Positions 19,106 through 27,855 are shown, numbered from the stretch's first letter. The stretch: DNA of 64,000 nucleotides from CALMKX01 sp036274895 (GCA_036274895.1 DASUEU010000051.1:1-64000), one strand, 5' to 3'. Notes: generated from the letters alone by a model not told the origin. A program made the numbers and translations.

Positions 19106-19795
19106 TCACCAGGGCCGGCTCTCCTTGAGGGAGATCCAGCGGGAACGCCCACCCACGATCAAATGGTCGAGCAGCTTGACCCCCACCAGCTCGCCGGCGT
19201 CGGCGAGCCGCCGGGTGAACATCAGATCCTCCAGGCTGGGCGTGGGGTCGCCGCTGGGGTGGGTGTGGAAGAGCACCATCCCGGCGGCGTCTGCCAGCAG
19301 ACCGGCCTTGAGGATGGCCCGCGGCTCGACCGACGCCTTCCAGAGGGTGCCACGGAAGACCTCGCGCTCGACCAGCAGGCGGTTCTTGACGTCGAGATAG
19401 AGGGCTCCCATCACCTCCTGGTCGATGCCGCCGTAGCGCAGATGGAGGTAGCTCGCCACCTCGGCGGGCCGGGTCATGGGGTCGCGCTCGCTGAACTCGG
19501 CGCGGGCGAGGCGGCGGCCGATCTCCAGCGCTGCCAAGAGCCCTGCGGCCTTGGCACCGCCGATGCCGCTGCGGCGCAGCAAGGTCGGGCGTGCCGCCTG
19601 GAGGCCGGCCAGGCCCCCTGACTCGTCGAGCAGCTGGCGGGCCAGCTCCATCACCGGCGTGCCCTGGCGGCCGGTGCGCAGCAGCACCGCCACCAGCTCG
19701 GCCTCGGACAAGGCCGCTCCACCATGGGCGAGCAAGCGCTCACGGGGTCGCTCCTCATCGGGGATCTCACTCATCAGGGTACGGATCTCGCGCAT
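19106..19795 (-). CDS. radC: RadC-family JAB/MPN domain protein
   Basis: Two parts are visible: an N-terminal helix-hairpin-helix region (residues about 10-95, containing LSEAELVAVLLRTG and RRSGIGGAKAAGLLAAL), and a C-terminal JAB1/MPN metalloprotease-like domain (about 105-229) with the metal motif HTHPSGDPTPS and DHLIVGG. The name comes from an old E. coli allele; the biochemical function is not settled. ATG 19795 gives the standard 229-aa length. An in-frame ATG at 19774 is an alternative. It is the first gene of this minus-strand unit, divergent from the agmatinase-family gene. Confidence 0.92.
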   Translation of the reverse strand: MREIRTLMSEIPDEERPRERLLAHGGAALSEAELVAVLLRTGRQGTPVMELARQLLDESGGLAGLQAARPTLLRRSGIGGAKAAGLLAALEIGRRLARAEFSERDPMTRPAEVASYLHLRYGGIDQEVMGALYLDVKNRLLVEREVFRGTLWKASVEPRAILKAGLLADAAGMVLFHTHPSGDPTPSLEDLMFTRRLADAGELVGVKLLDHLIVGGRSRWISLKESRPW

Positions 19796-19857
19796 GGCTC
19801 ATCGGGTCCTCTCTTCTTGATAGACGGAAAACCACTCGACAAGCCCGGCCATGAGGT

Positions 19858-19886
19858 TTGACACCTCCCGAGGTGCTTGCTAGAAA
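19858..19886 (+). promoter_or_regulatory. Promoter placed for a leaderless agmatinase-family mRNA
   Basis: A perfect TTGACA (19858-19863), a 17-nt spacer and TAGAAA (19881-19886) end 9 nt before the ATG at 19896. Transcription would start at or 2-3 nt before the start codon, and no Shine-Dalgarno sequence is present. Confidence 0.7.
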
Positions 19887-19895
19887 GCGCCCACC

Positions 19896-20777
19896 ATGCG
19901 CTTCCCCGACAACTTCGCCCTGCTGCCCGAGGACCGCTGCGGCTACGACCAGAGCCCGACGGTGGTCCTGCCGGTGCCCTTCGAACGCACCGTCTCCTAC
20001 GGCAAGGGCACGAGCGCCGGGCCGGAGGCGATCATCCGCGCCTCGCAGTTCATGGAGCTGTGGGACGAGGAGTTGGGTCAGGAGAGCTTCGGCGACGGCA
20101 TCGTCACCCTCCCCTCCTTCCAGGCCGACGCCCCGGACATTGCCGAGGCACTCGGGCAAGTGGAAGCGGAGGCCACCCGCCATCTCGCCGCCGCCAAGCT
20201 GCTGGTCACCCTGGGTGGCGAGCACAGCCTGACCCTGGCCCCGGTGCGGGCGGCGCGCAAGGTCCATGGGGAGATCGGCGTGGTGCAGTTTGACGCCCAC
20301 GCCGACCTGCGCGAGCAGTACGAGGGCTCCCCTTTCAGCCACGCCTGTGTGATGCGACGGATCGTCGAAGAGGGTATCCCCACCCTCGCCGTGGGCCTGC
20401 GCTCCCTGTCGACCCCGGAGGCGGTCTTCGCCGCCGAGAACGCGCTGCCGATCGTCTGGGCCTACCAGTTCGGAACCGCCCTCGAGCGCTTCGCCGCCCT
20501 GCTGGAGGGCCTGCCGCCGAAGGTCTACCTCACCTTCGACATTGACTACTTCGACCCGTCGCTGGTGCCCGCCACGGGCACCCCCGAGCCCGGGGGCGGC
20601 GAGTGGTACCCGACGATGAAGCTGCTCTCCCACCTCTTCGCCACCAAGGAGGTGGTGGCCATGGACGTGGTGGAGCTGGCACCCTGGCCGGGCATGCCCG
20701 CCAGCGACTTCGTGGCTGCCAAGCTGATCTACAAATGCCTGGGCTACCGCCTGGCAGCGGCACGGGCCGGCGGCTGA
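19896..20777 (+). CDS. speB: Agmatinase/arginase (ureohydrolase) family enzyme
   Basis: Ureohydrolases split guanidino compounds to urea plus an amine; agmatinase releases putrescine. The binuclear manganese motifs are all present: GGEHSLT (about residues 109-115), FDAHADLR (about 130-137) and DIDYFDPS (about 213-220), plus DVVELAP near the C-terminus. Length (293 aa) is normal for SpeB-like proteins. Substrate cannot be assigned by eye within this family, which also includes guanidinobutyrase, guanidinopropionase and formiminoglutamase types. It ends inside the convergent Rieske gene (34-nt overlap) and adjoins a group of oxidoreductases, suggesting a role in catabolism of an amine or guanidino compound. 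Confidence 0.88.
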   Translation: MRFPDNFALLPEDRCGYDQSPTVVLPVPFERTVSYGKGTSAGPEAIIRASQFMELWDEELGQESFGDGIVTLPSFQADAPDIAEALGQVEAEATRHLAAAKLLVTLGGEHSLTLAPVRAARKVHGEIGVVQFDAHADLREQYEGSPFSHACVMRRIVEEGIPTLAVGLRSLSTPEAVFAAENALPIVWAYQFGTALERFAALLEGLPPKVYLTFDIDYFDPSLVPATGTPEPGGGEWYPTMKLLSHLFATKEVVAMDVVELAPWPGMPASDFVAAKLIYKCLGYRLAAARAGG

Positions 20778-21874
20778 TCCGACAAGGCTCGCAAGTACTG
20801 GCGGTCGAAGGCGGCGAGCTGGCTTTCGAGATCGGCGTAGGGCCCGGGCTCCCAGGCGCGGGAGGAGACGCCCTTGTAGGTCTGGGCGCAGAGCTCCCAG
20901 TCCTGGCGGTTGGTCAGGTCCCAGAAGTCGACCGCCGGCTGGGGGTCGAAACCCGGTTCTGCGATCGCCTCGGGATGGAAATACCAGTCGCAGAGGATCC
21001 GGGTGCGGTCGAGCGCGAGAACCTGGGCGCGATGGACCAGGACGTAGTCCGGGTGGAAGGAGAGGAAGGCGCTGGGGAACACCGTGTAGTAGTAGACCCG
21101 CCCCCGCTGCTCGGCCGAAAGCCCGGGATGGGGCAGGGCGCAACGGGTGCCCCCCATGGTCATACTGCCTTCGGCATTGGTCATCCACATCGGCCCGCCC
21201 AGGACGGGGCCCTCGTCGAGGTCGTTCTCGGTGTTGCGGTAGGGAGTCAGCTTGTTCAAGTGGGGATGGACTCCCGGGCAGTGGTAACACTCGCTGTAGT
21301 TGTGGAAGAACAACTTCCAGTTCGCCTCGACCTCGTAGACGCTCTGGTGGACGGACCGCAGCTCCGGCAGCCGCCAGGCGCTGAAGCGGTCGTCCAAGCC
21401 GGGCAGTGCCAACTCGAAGGGCACCGGGTCCGAGTCGAGGTTCACGAACAGCAATCCCTCCCACTCAGCGAGGGCGACCGGCTTCAAGGGATAGTCCGCC
21501 GGGTCGAAGCCGGCCACCTGGGCCATGTTCGGCGCGGCCTTGAGGGCGCCGTCCAGGCGGTAGGTCCAGGCGTGGTAGGGGCACTGGATGTGCCCGCCCA
21601 GCTCGCCCTGGGCCGCGGTGCAGAGGCGGCTGCCCCGGTGGCGGCAGAGGTTGTGGAAAGCGCGGACCTCTCCCTCGCCGTCGCGCAGCACCATCACGCT
21701 CTCCCGGTCCAGCTCGAACAGGAAGTACGAGCCCGGCTTCTCGACCTGGGAAACGTGCCCGGAGAGCAGCCAGGAGCGGTGGAAGATCCGCTCGCGCTCG
21801 GTTTCGAAGATGTCCAGGGAGGTGAAGTACTCGCCCGAAAGGGTGCGCTGGCCGAAGGAGGTGCGGGGTTTCAT
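20744..21874 (-). CDS. Rieske non-heme iron oxygenase, alpha subunit type
   Basis: The N-terminal Rieske domain has the 2Fe-2S ligands CRHRGSRL (about residues 78-85) and CPYHAWTY (about 99-106). The catalytic domain has the mononuclear iron site NYSECYHCPGVHPHL, with the two His ligands, and a late acidic residue in DFWDLTNRQDW. The pattern fits the choline monooxygenase / GbcA / carnitine oxygenase branch better than the aromatic dioxygenases, because there is no adjacent beta subunit. No ferredoxin or reductase gene is adjacent. Start ATG 21874 (MKPRTS) gives about 376 aa; TTG 21895 is an alternative. Its 3' end overlaps the agmatinase gene, and it is divergent from the GcvT-like gene. Confidence 0.88.
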   Translation of the reverse strand: MKPRTSFGQRTLSGEYFTSLDIFETERERIFHRSWLLSGHVSQVEKPGSYFLFELDRESVMVLRDGEGEVRAFHNLCRHRGSRLCTAAQGELGGHIQCPYHAWTYRLDGALKAAPNMAQVAGFDPADYPLKPVALAEWEGLLFVNLDSDPVPFELALPGLDDRFSAWRLPELRSVHQSVYEVEANWKLFFHNYSECYHCPGVHPHLNKLTPYRNTENDLDEGPVLGGPMWMTNAEGSMTMGGTRCALPHPGLSAEQRGRVYYYTVFPSAFLSFHPDYVLVHRAQVLALDRTRILCDWYFHPEAIAEPGFDPQPAVDFWDLTNRQDWELCAQTYKGVSSRAWEPGPYADLESQLAAFDRQYLRALSDQPPARAAARR

Positions 21875-21986
21875 GATGGGCAGGGATTCTAGCAAGGTCC
21901 CACCCGGCTGAAGCGTGCCCAGCCTGAGCGGTACGCGACTGAGCGATGGTACACTCCGCGCCGCCCTACCGGGCGCCCCGACTCCT

Positions 21987-23180
21987 ATGCCGATCCCCTC
22001 GCCCTTTCATGAGCGCACAGCGGCGCTGTGCACCAGCTACCGGTGGAAGGACTGGGCGGGGTACTGCGCCGTCTCGAGCTACGACACCACCCACGAGCGC
22101 GAGTACTTCGCGGTCCGCGAGTCGGCCGGCCTGCTGGACGTCACGCCGCTTTACAAGTACGAAGTCTCCGGGCCGGACGCCACGGCCTTGCTCTCCCGCA
22201 TGATGGTGCGGGACGTGGCCAAGCTCAAGGTCGGCCGGGTGGGTTACACCTGCTGGTGTGACGACGAGGGCAAGGTGCTCGACGACGGCACCGTAGCCCG
22301 GCTGGACGAGAACCACTACCGCGTCACCGCCGCCGACCCCACCCTGCACTGGCTCCTGGCCCTCTCCCGTGGCTTCGACGTCACCATCGAGGACTCGAGC
22401 GCCCGCCTGGCCGCCGTGGCCCTCCAGGGGCCCACCTCGCGGGCCATCCTCGCCGAGGCGAGCGACGCCGACCTCGCCAAGCTCAAGTTCTTCGGCGTCA
22501 CCCGGGCCAGCATCGCCGGCATCCCGGGCTGGATCAGCCGCACGGGCTACACCGGCGACCTGGGCTACGAGGTCTGGGTAGAGCGGGACCGGGCTGTGCC
22601 CCTCTGGGACGCCCTGATCGCCACCGGCCGGCCTTTCGGCATCGAGCCCGCCGGCCTCGACGCCCTCGATGTCTCGCGCATCGAGGCCGGCTACGTGCTG
22701 CTGGGGATCGACTACTTCAGCGCCAAGAAGGTCGTCCTCGAGGCCCAGAAGTCCACCCCGGACGAGCTCGGCTTCGGCTGGATGGTCGACCTCGAACGCG
22801 GCAATTTCATCGGCCGAGCCGCTATCGCCGCCGAGCGCCAGCGCGGCTCGATCTGGCAGCTGGTCGGCCTCGAGATCAGCTGGGAGGAGCTGGAGGCTCT
22901 CTACGCCAGCTTCGACCTGCCCCCCAGCCTGCCGGTCACGGCGCGGCGGGACGGCATCCCGGTCTACGATGACGAGGGCCGCCAGGTCGGGCAGGCGACC
23001 AGCCACACCTGGTCTCCCCTGCTCAAGAAGTACCTGGCCATCGCTTCCGTGCACAGGGGCCACCATGCCCCGGGGACCAGGCTCCAGATCGAGCACACCG
23101 TGGAATACGAGCGGCGCAAGGTCACCGCCACCGTCGCTCCCCTCCCCTTCTACGACCCCGAGAGGAAGCGCAAGCCGTGA
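21987..23180 (+). CDS. GcvT-like aminomethyltransferase family protein
   Basis: Homologous to glycine-cleavage T protein, which moves a one-carbon unit to tetrahydrofolate. GcvT fold landmarks: EYFAVRESAGLLDVTPLYKYEVSG-like N-terminus (Asp-Val-Thr at about 42-44), the VALQGPTSRAIL segment, ISRTGYTGDLGYEVWV and AGLDALDVSRIEAGY. A C-terminal barrel (about 300-397) ends with VTATVAPLPFYDPERKRKP. The Asn usual in the folate-binding segment of T protein is replaced near VTAADPTLHWL, so classical glycine cleavage is doubtful; dimethylglycine or sarcosine-type demethylation or a tRNA-modifying role is possible. No gcvH or gcvP is nearby. The next gene overlaps its stop (GTGA). ATG 21987 has little ribosome-site support. 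Confidence 0.82.
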   Translation: MPIPSPFHERTAALCTSYRWKDWAGYCAVSSYDTTHEREYFAVRESAGLLDVTPLYKYEVSGPDATALLSRMMVRDVAKLKVGRVGYTCWCDDEGKVLDDGTVARLDENHYRVTAADPTLHWLLALSRGFDVTIEDSSARLAAVALQGPTSRAILAEASDADLAKLKFFGVTRASIAGIPGWISRTGYTGDLGYEVWVERDRAVPLWDALIATGRPFGIEPAGLDALDVSRIEAGYVLLGIDYFSAKKVVLEAQKSTPDELGFGWMVDLERGNFIGRAAIAAERQRGSIWQLVGLEISWEELEALYASFDLPPSLPVTARRDGIPVYDDEGRQVGQATSHTWSPLLKKYLAIASVHRGHHAPGTRLQIEHTVEYERRKVTATVAPLPFYDPERKRKP

Positions 23181-24769
23181 GCCGCCAACGCTGGGACGCC
23201 GTCGTGGTCGGCGCCGGGCACAACGGCCTGGTGTGCGCCGCCTATCTCGCCAAGGCCGGACGCAAGGTGCTGGTGCTCGAGCGGCGCCACCAGGTGGGAG
23301 GTGCCACCACCAGCGAGGAGATCTTCCCGGGCTTCACCTTCTCCTGCTGCTCCTACGTGGTCTCCCTGCTGCGGCCGTGGATCATCCGCGACCTCGACCT
23401 GCCCCGGCACGGCTATGAGATCCTGCCCCTCGAGACCACCTTCACCCCGTTCCCGGATGGCGGCTACCTGTTGAGGGACGGCGACCCCGAGCGCACCCGC
23501 CGGGCGATCGCCAGGTTCTCCCCCCGGGACGCCGAGGTCTACAAGCGCTTTGGCCAGGAGATGGCCGAGCTGGGCCGCCTGGTCAAGCCGCTGATCGACG
23601 AGCCGGCGCCGGACCCCCTCTCGCGCGACCCACGCGAGCTGCTGCGCCTCGCCCGCTTGGCCAAGCACCTGCGCGGGCAGGGTGATCGCTGGCTCTACGC
23701 CAACGTCAAGATGATGACGATGAGCGCGGTGGACTTCCTCTCGGAGTGGTTCGAGTGCGAGCAGCTGATCGCCCCGATGGCGGTCTCCGGCATCATCGGC
23801 ACCTTCCTCGGCATCCGCTCCCCGGGCACCGCCTACGTCCTGCTCCACCACTACATGGGCGAGATCGACGGCTCCTTCCGGGCCTGGGGCCTGCCCAAGG
23901 GCGGCACCGGGGCCATCGCCCAGGCCATCGCCAGCTCCGCCCGGGCCCTGGGCGTCGAGATCCGCACCGAAGCGCCGGTGGCCCAGCTGCTGATGAAGCA
24001 CGGTTCGGCGGCCGGCGTGGTGCTCGAGAATGGGGACGAGATCCACGCCCGCACGGTGATCTCCGGCCTCGATCCCCACCGCACCTTCTTGAAGCTGGTG
24101 GGCGAGGGGAACCTCGACCCCGAGCTGGCGCAGCAGGTGCGACGCTTCAAGATGCGGGGCTCCTCGGGCAAGGTCAACCTGGCTCTCGACGGCCTGCCCG
24201 AGCTGGCCTGCCTGCCGGGGCGGGGGCCGCACTTGCAGGGTGACATCACCATCGCGCCGTCGATCGACTACCTGGAGCGGGCCTACGACGACGCCAAGTA
24301 CGGCGCCTTCTCCCGCCGGCCCTTCATGGACGTCGTGATCCCCTCGGCGACCGACCCCACGGTGGCTCCCCCGGGCAAGCACGTGATGTCGATCTTCGTC
24401 CAATACGCGCCCTACCACTTGAAGGAGGGGGCCGCGGACTGGCCGAACCAGCGCGAGGCCTTCGGCGACGCGGTGGTGGACACCCTCGCCGAGTACATGC
24501 CCAACCTCAAGAACCTGATCCTTCATCGCCAGGTGCTCACCCCCTGGGACCTGGAGCAGGTCTACGGCCTGACCGAGGGCAACATCTTCCACGGCGAGCT
24601 GTCGCTCGAGCAGCTGGCCTTCCTGCGGCCTCTGGCCGGCTGGAGCCGCTACCGCACGCCGGTCGACAAGCTCTGGATGTGTGCCTCCGGCACCCACCCC
24701 GGCGGCGGCATCATGGGGGCGCCGGGCGCCCTCTGCGCCCGCACCATGCTCGGCAAGAGGGCGGTGTGA
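23177..24769 (+). CDS. FAD-dependent oxidoreductase, PYROXD2/phytoene-desaturase-like (copy 1)
   Basis: The N-terminal dinucleotide-binding motif is VVVGAGHNGLVCAAYLAKAG (about residues 9-28), followed by VLVLERR and the FAD-contacting GGATTSEE. The C-terminal motif CASGTHPGGGIMGAPG (about 500-515) closes the FAD site. The length (530 aa) and GHNGL signature match the PYROXD2 group of the amine-oxidase/CrtI superfamily. The reaction is unknown; family members dehydrogenate polyenes or amines. It starts with GTG 23177 overlapping the GcvT-like stop. It is about the same size as, and clearly paralogous to, the next gene, and the two likely form a heteromer or sequential steps. Confidence 0.88.
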   Translation: MSRQRWDAVVVGAGHNGLVCAAYLAKAGRKVLVLERRHQVGGATTSEEIFPGFTFSCCSYVVSLLRPWIIRDLDLPRHGYEILPLETTFTPFPDGGYLLRDGDPERTRRAIARFSPRDAEVYKRFGQEMAELGRLVKPLIDEPAPDPLSRDPRELLRLARLAKHLRGQGDRWLYANVKMMTMSAVDFLSEWFECEQLIAPMAVSGIIGTFLGIRSPGTAYVLLHHYMGEIDGSFRAWGLPKGGTGAIAQAIASSARALGVEIRTEAPVAQLLMKHGSAAGVVLENGDEIHARTVISGLDPHRTFLKLVGEGNLDPELAQQVRRFKMRGSSGKVNLALDGLPELACLPGRGPHLQGDITIAPSIDYLERAYDDAKYGAFSRRPFMDVVIPSATDPTVAPPGKHVMSIFVQYAPYHLKEGAADWPNQREAFGDAVVDTLAEYMPNLKNLILHRQVLTPWDLEQVYGLTEGNIFHGELSLEQLAFLRPLAGWSRYRTPVDKLWMCASGTHPGGGIMGAPGALCARTMLGKRAV

Positions 24770-26307
24770 TGGCGTTCGACGCGATCGTCCTCGGCGCCGG
24801 GCCCAACGGCCTGGCTGCAGCCACCCGGCTGGCGGGAGCAGGCCGAAAGGTCCTCGTGCTCGAGCGCGCCGCGGCCCCCGGCGGCCTGTCCGCGCGGCTC
24901 GAATTCCATCCCGGATACGCTGTGCCGGGCCTGCTGCACGATGACGCCCTGGTGCCGCGGAAGATCGCGGCGAAGTTGGGTTTGACGGCCCACGGACTGG
25001 CCTTCCGCACGCCGCCGGCCACCTGCATCGCCGAGGAGAACGGTCCCGGCATCCTGCTGCCGAGCGACCCGGCGGCCGCCGCTGAAGACCTCGCCAAGCG
25101 CTCCCCCAAGGACGCCGAGGCTTATCGGCGCCTCTCCGCTTTCCTCGAGCGGATCACGCCGCTGCTCGCCGCCATCCTGACCGAGGCCCCGCCGGCCCTC
25201 GTCCCCAAGTCGGCGGGCGACCTCTGGCAATTGGCCCGGCGCGGCCTCTCTCTGTTCCAGGTCAGCCGAGCCGATCTGCTCGAGCTGGCGCGGACGGCGC
25301 CGATGTGCGTCGCCGACTTTTTGAACGAGCGCTTCGAGTCCCCGCTCCTGGTCGAGGCCCTGGCCGCGCCCGCCGTGGCCTCCACCTGGTCCGGCCCCTG
25401 GTCGGCCGGCACGGTGACCAACTTCCTGCTCAAGGAGGCGAGCGGCGGCGAGGCGATCGAGGGCGGTCCGCCGGCTCTGGTGGCCGCGCTCCTGGCCGCG
25501 GCCCGCGCCGCGGGAGCCGAGCTGCGCACCGGCGCCGAGGTTGCGCGCATCCGGCTCGAGAAGGGCCGCGTCGCCGGCGTCACCCTGGCTTCCGGCGAGG
25601 CGATCGACGCGGCCGTGGTGCTCTCCTCCGCTGACCCCAAGCGCACCATGCTCCGGCTCCTGGCGCCGGGCACGTTGCCGCTCAAGGTCGAGGAGGACTT
25701 CCGGCGCCTGCGCTGCCGGGGCACGGCGGCCAAGGTCCACCTCGCCCTCTCCGGCTCCCTGGAGCTGGCGAGGGACGGCCGTCCGCACGAGGCGATCCGG
25801 ATCGGCGGCGGCCACGTGGATGACCTCGAGCGGGCCTTCGACGCCATCAAGTACCGGCGTTTCTCGGAGCGCCCGCACCTGGACGTGCGGGTGCCGACGG
25901 TCGCCGATCCCGGCCTGGCGCCCGCCGGCCACCACGTGGTGTCGATCCTGGCCAGCTTCGCGCCCTATGACCTCGAAGGTGGCTGGACGGCGGAGGCTCG
26001 CGAGCGGCTGGGAGATGCGGTGGTCGCGGTGCTCGAGCGGCACGCGCCGGGCCTGCGGGAGCGGATCGTGGCCCGTGAGGTGCTCACGCCCGCCGACCTC
26101 GAGACCCGCTTCGCCCTGACCGGCGGCCAGCTCCACCACGGTGAGCAGGCCCTCGACCAGCTGCTGGTGATGCGGCCCACTCCCACCGCTGCTCGCTACC
26201 AGACCGCCGTCCCCGGGCTCTACCTGGCAGGAAGCGGCAGCCACCCCGGAGGCGGGGTCCGCCCCACCGCGGGGATGCTGGCTGCCGAAGCTGTGTTGGG
26301 TTCCTGA
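24769..26307 (+). CDS. FAD-dependent oxidoreductase, PYROXD2/phytoene-desaturase-like (copy 2)
   Basis: Begins MAFDAIVLGAGPNGLAAATR, a dinucleotide-binding motif, followed by VLVLERAAAPGGLSAR. The C-terminal FAD motif is AGSGSHPGGGVRPTAG (about residues 485-500). It shares organisation and many short segments with copy 1, such as FSERPHLDVRVPTVADP, TPADLE and GGQLHHGEQALDQLL. It differs from copy 1 in the substrate-side middle third. ATG 24769 shares its A with the TGA of copy 1 (TGATG), so translation is coupled. No carotenoid gene lies nearby, so this is probably not a pigment desaturase. It ends 12 nt from the convergent AsmA-like gene. Confidence 0.87.
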   Translation: MAFDAIVLGAGPNGLAAATRLAGAGRKVLVLERAAAPGGLSARLEFHPGYAVPGLLHDDALVPRKIAAKLGLTAHGLAFRTPPATCIAEENGPGILLPSDPAAAAEDLAKRSPKDAEAYRRLSAFLERITPLLAAILTEAPPALVPKSAGDLWQLARRGLSLFQVSRADLLELARTAPMCVADFLNERFESPLLVEALAAPAVASTWSGPWSAGTVTNFLLKEASGGEAIEGGPPALVAALLAAARAAGAELRTGAEVARIRLEKGRVAGVTLASGEAIDAAVVLSSADPKRTMLRLLAPGTLPLKVEEDFRRLRCRGTAAKVHLALSGSLELARDGRPHEAIRIGGGHVDDLERAFDAIKYRRFSERPHLDVRVPTVADPGLAPAGHHVVSILASFAPYDLEGGWTAEARERLGDAVVAVLERHAPGLRERIVAREVLTPADLETRFALTGGQLHHGEQALDQLLVMRPTPTAARYQTAVPGLYLAGSGSHPGGGVRPTAGMLAAEAVLGS

Positions 26308-26319
26308 GACGAGCTCGCG

Positions 26320-27855
26320 CTACGGGAACCGCGGCCCCGGCAGGCCCCGTGGCCCCGGCAAGCCTCTCGGCCCTGGCAGTCTTCCCGGCCCGGGCAGGAT
26401 GCCGGGGCCCGGTAACCGCGGCGGGCCGGGCAGGAAGAGATAGGGCGGATAGCGGAGGAGGTAGCGCAGGTCGGGGTGGAGAGCGCGCACGAGGTAGAGA
26501 ACGTCGCGGATCAGCACGAGGTCCACCCCCACCGTGGTGTAGCGCGAGTACTCCACCTCCACCAGGCCGCGTACGGTCTTCGTCGATTTCGAGAGCCCCT
26601 GACGGAGCGCGGCCAGCAGGAAAGCCTGGAAGGGCCGGAAGTCGTCGTCCGAGAGCATGCCGCCGCAGTCGAACTCGAATCGGCCGTGGGACTTGTAGCC
26701 CTCGAGCTGGGAAGCGAGACGGACGTCCTTGCGGCGCAGCAGGGGCGAGGCTTCGTTCAAGACGTAGGTGACGTTGTCGTGCACCAGCTCCGCATGGCAC
26801 TCCAGCCGGTAGTCGACGATCTTGAGGTCGACGCGGCCGGTGAGGGTGCCGGCCGCCGGCAGGATCGGCGCGTCCGGGATCAGCTGGTTGAAGGCTGCCG
26901 AGGGCAGGTTCTCGAGGTCGATTCGGCCCTCGAGGCTCGGGTTCCATTCCTCTTGCGAGGAGATCGCCACCGGCTTCTTGCCGCCCACCGGTGGGCTCCA
27001 TCGGAACAGGTTCGCCCGCGCCTCGAAGCTGATCTCGCCGCCACCGAGCTTGGCCCCCAGTCGCAGGTTGCTCGGCAGGTCGCGAGCGTCCTTCAAGCCC
27101 GCGACCTCCCGCGCCTGGACCGAGACGTCCGCGAAGCGCAAGTTGGCCCGACCGAACTGGGCCAGGTCTCCCTTGGTGCTCTCTGCGAGGCTCTCGACCC
27201 AGTCGAGCTTCATCCCCTCGACCCGGACCCGCGAGAGGTCGAAGGCCGAGCCGGGCTCGTCCGGCCGCGGCTTGGCCGCGCTCTGCCAGTTCCAGCGCCC
27301 GGACGGCAATCGCTCGAGAAAGACCTCCGGCGCCACGAAACGGACCTCCTGAAGCCAGCTGCCGCCGAAGAGCCCGCTCAAGAGGGAGAGGTCGAGCTCG
27401 ACGGCGCGGGCGCGCAGAACCTCCTCCCGGGCGAAGGGACCGGCCACCAGCACCTTCAGGTCTTCAGCCGTGGCGCCGAGGCCGAGGAGGAAGCTGCTCC
27501 AGCCCTGAACCTCCAGCTTCAAGCCCTGCTCGGAGGCGTAGCGCTCCACGGCTCGCGAGACCAACCTGGGCACCAGCACCATCTTGAGCACCACGAGGCC
27601 CAGAAGGAGGACCAAGGCGATCAGTCCGACTTTCGAAAGCACGAGCGAGCGCAGACTGAAAGGAGGCCTCGGCGGGGAGGGAGGCTGGGGAGCCGCGGGT
27701 TGACCGGGAGGGGGCGCTCCCCCCGCACCGAAGGGGACGGGGGGTTGAGTGGGAGGCGTTCCCTCGAGAGAGATCCGGGGACCTTGTTGCACGCTGGCGA
27801 TGCGGATGTCAGGCGGTCGAGAGTCACCGCCGGGCTCTTGGGGAGAGTCGGGCAT
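26320..27855 (-). CDS. AsmA/DUF748-like membrane-anchored protein with PGP-repeat tail
   Basis: An N-terminal Pro-rich cytoplasmic stretch (about 1-70) precedes one transmembrane segment (about 75-93, VGLIALVLLLGLVVLKMVL). A long beta-rich domain with features of AsmA/DUF748 proteins (LRARAVELDLSLLSGLFGG, GRWNWQS, FDLSRVRVEGMKLDWVES) follows; such proteins span the periplasm and are thought to carry lipids between membranes. The final 40 residues are a collagen-like repeat of roughly LPGPGx or LPGPRx, seven or so copies, which is not a known AsmA feature. Start ATG 27855 has AAAGGA upstream. It follows the thiolase gene by 30 nt. Assignment rests on architecture, not on a close match. Confidence 0.6.
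   Translation of the reverse strand: MPDSPQEPGGDSRPPDIRIASVQQGPRISLEGTPPTQPPVPFGAGGAPPPGQPAAPQPPSPPRPPFSLRSLVLSKVGLIALVLLLGLVVLKMVLVPRLVSRAVERYASEQGLKLEVQGWSSFLLGLGATAEDLKVLVAGPFAREEVLRARAVELDLSLLSGLFGGSWLQEVRFVAPEVFLERLPSGRWNWQSAAKPRPDEPGSAFDLSRVRVEGMKLDWVESLAESTKGDLAQFGRANLRFADVSVQAREVAGLKDARDLPSNLRLGAKLGGGEISFEARANLFRWSPPVGGKKPVAISSQEEWNPSLEGRIDLENLPSAAFNQLIPDAPILPAAGTLTGRVDLKIVDYRLECHAELVHDNVTYVLNEASPLLRRKDVRLASQLEGYKSHGRFEFDCGGMLSDDDFRPFQAFLLAALRQGLSKSTKTVRGLVEVEYSRYTTVGVDLVLIRDVLYLVRALHPDLRYLLRYPPYLFLPGPPRLPGPGILPGPGRLPGPRGLPGPRGLPGPRFP

Noticed and set aside
23150..26244. Two long minus-strand frames opposite the PYROXD2-like genes
   Set aside because: Both follow the codon phase of the plus-strand flavoproteins and lack any domain, although they are over 500 codons long.
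23177..26307. Carotenoid desaturases (CrtI)
   Set aside because: GHNGL/GPNGL signatures and neighbours fit PYROXD2-like enzymes; no crtB, crtE or other pigment gene is nearby.
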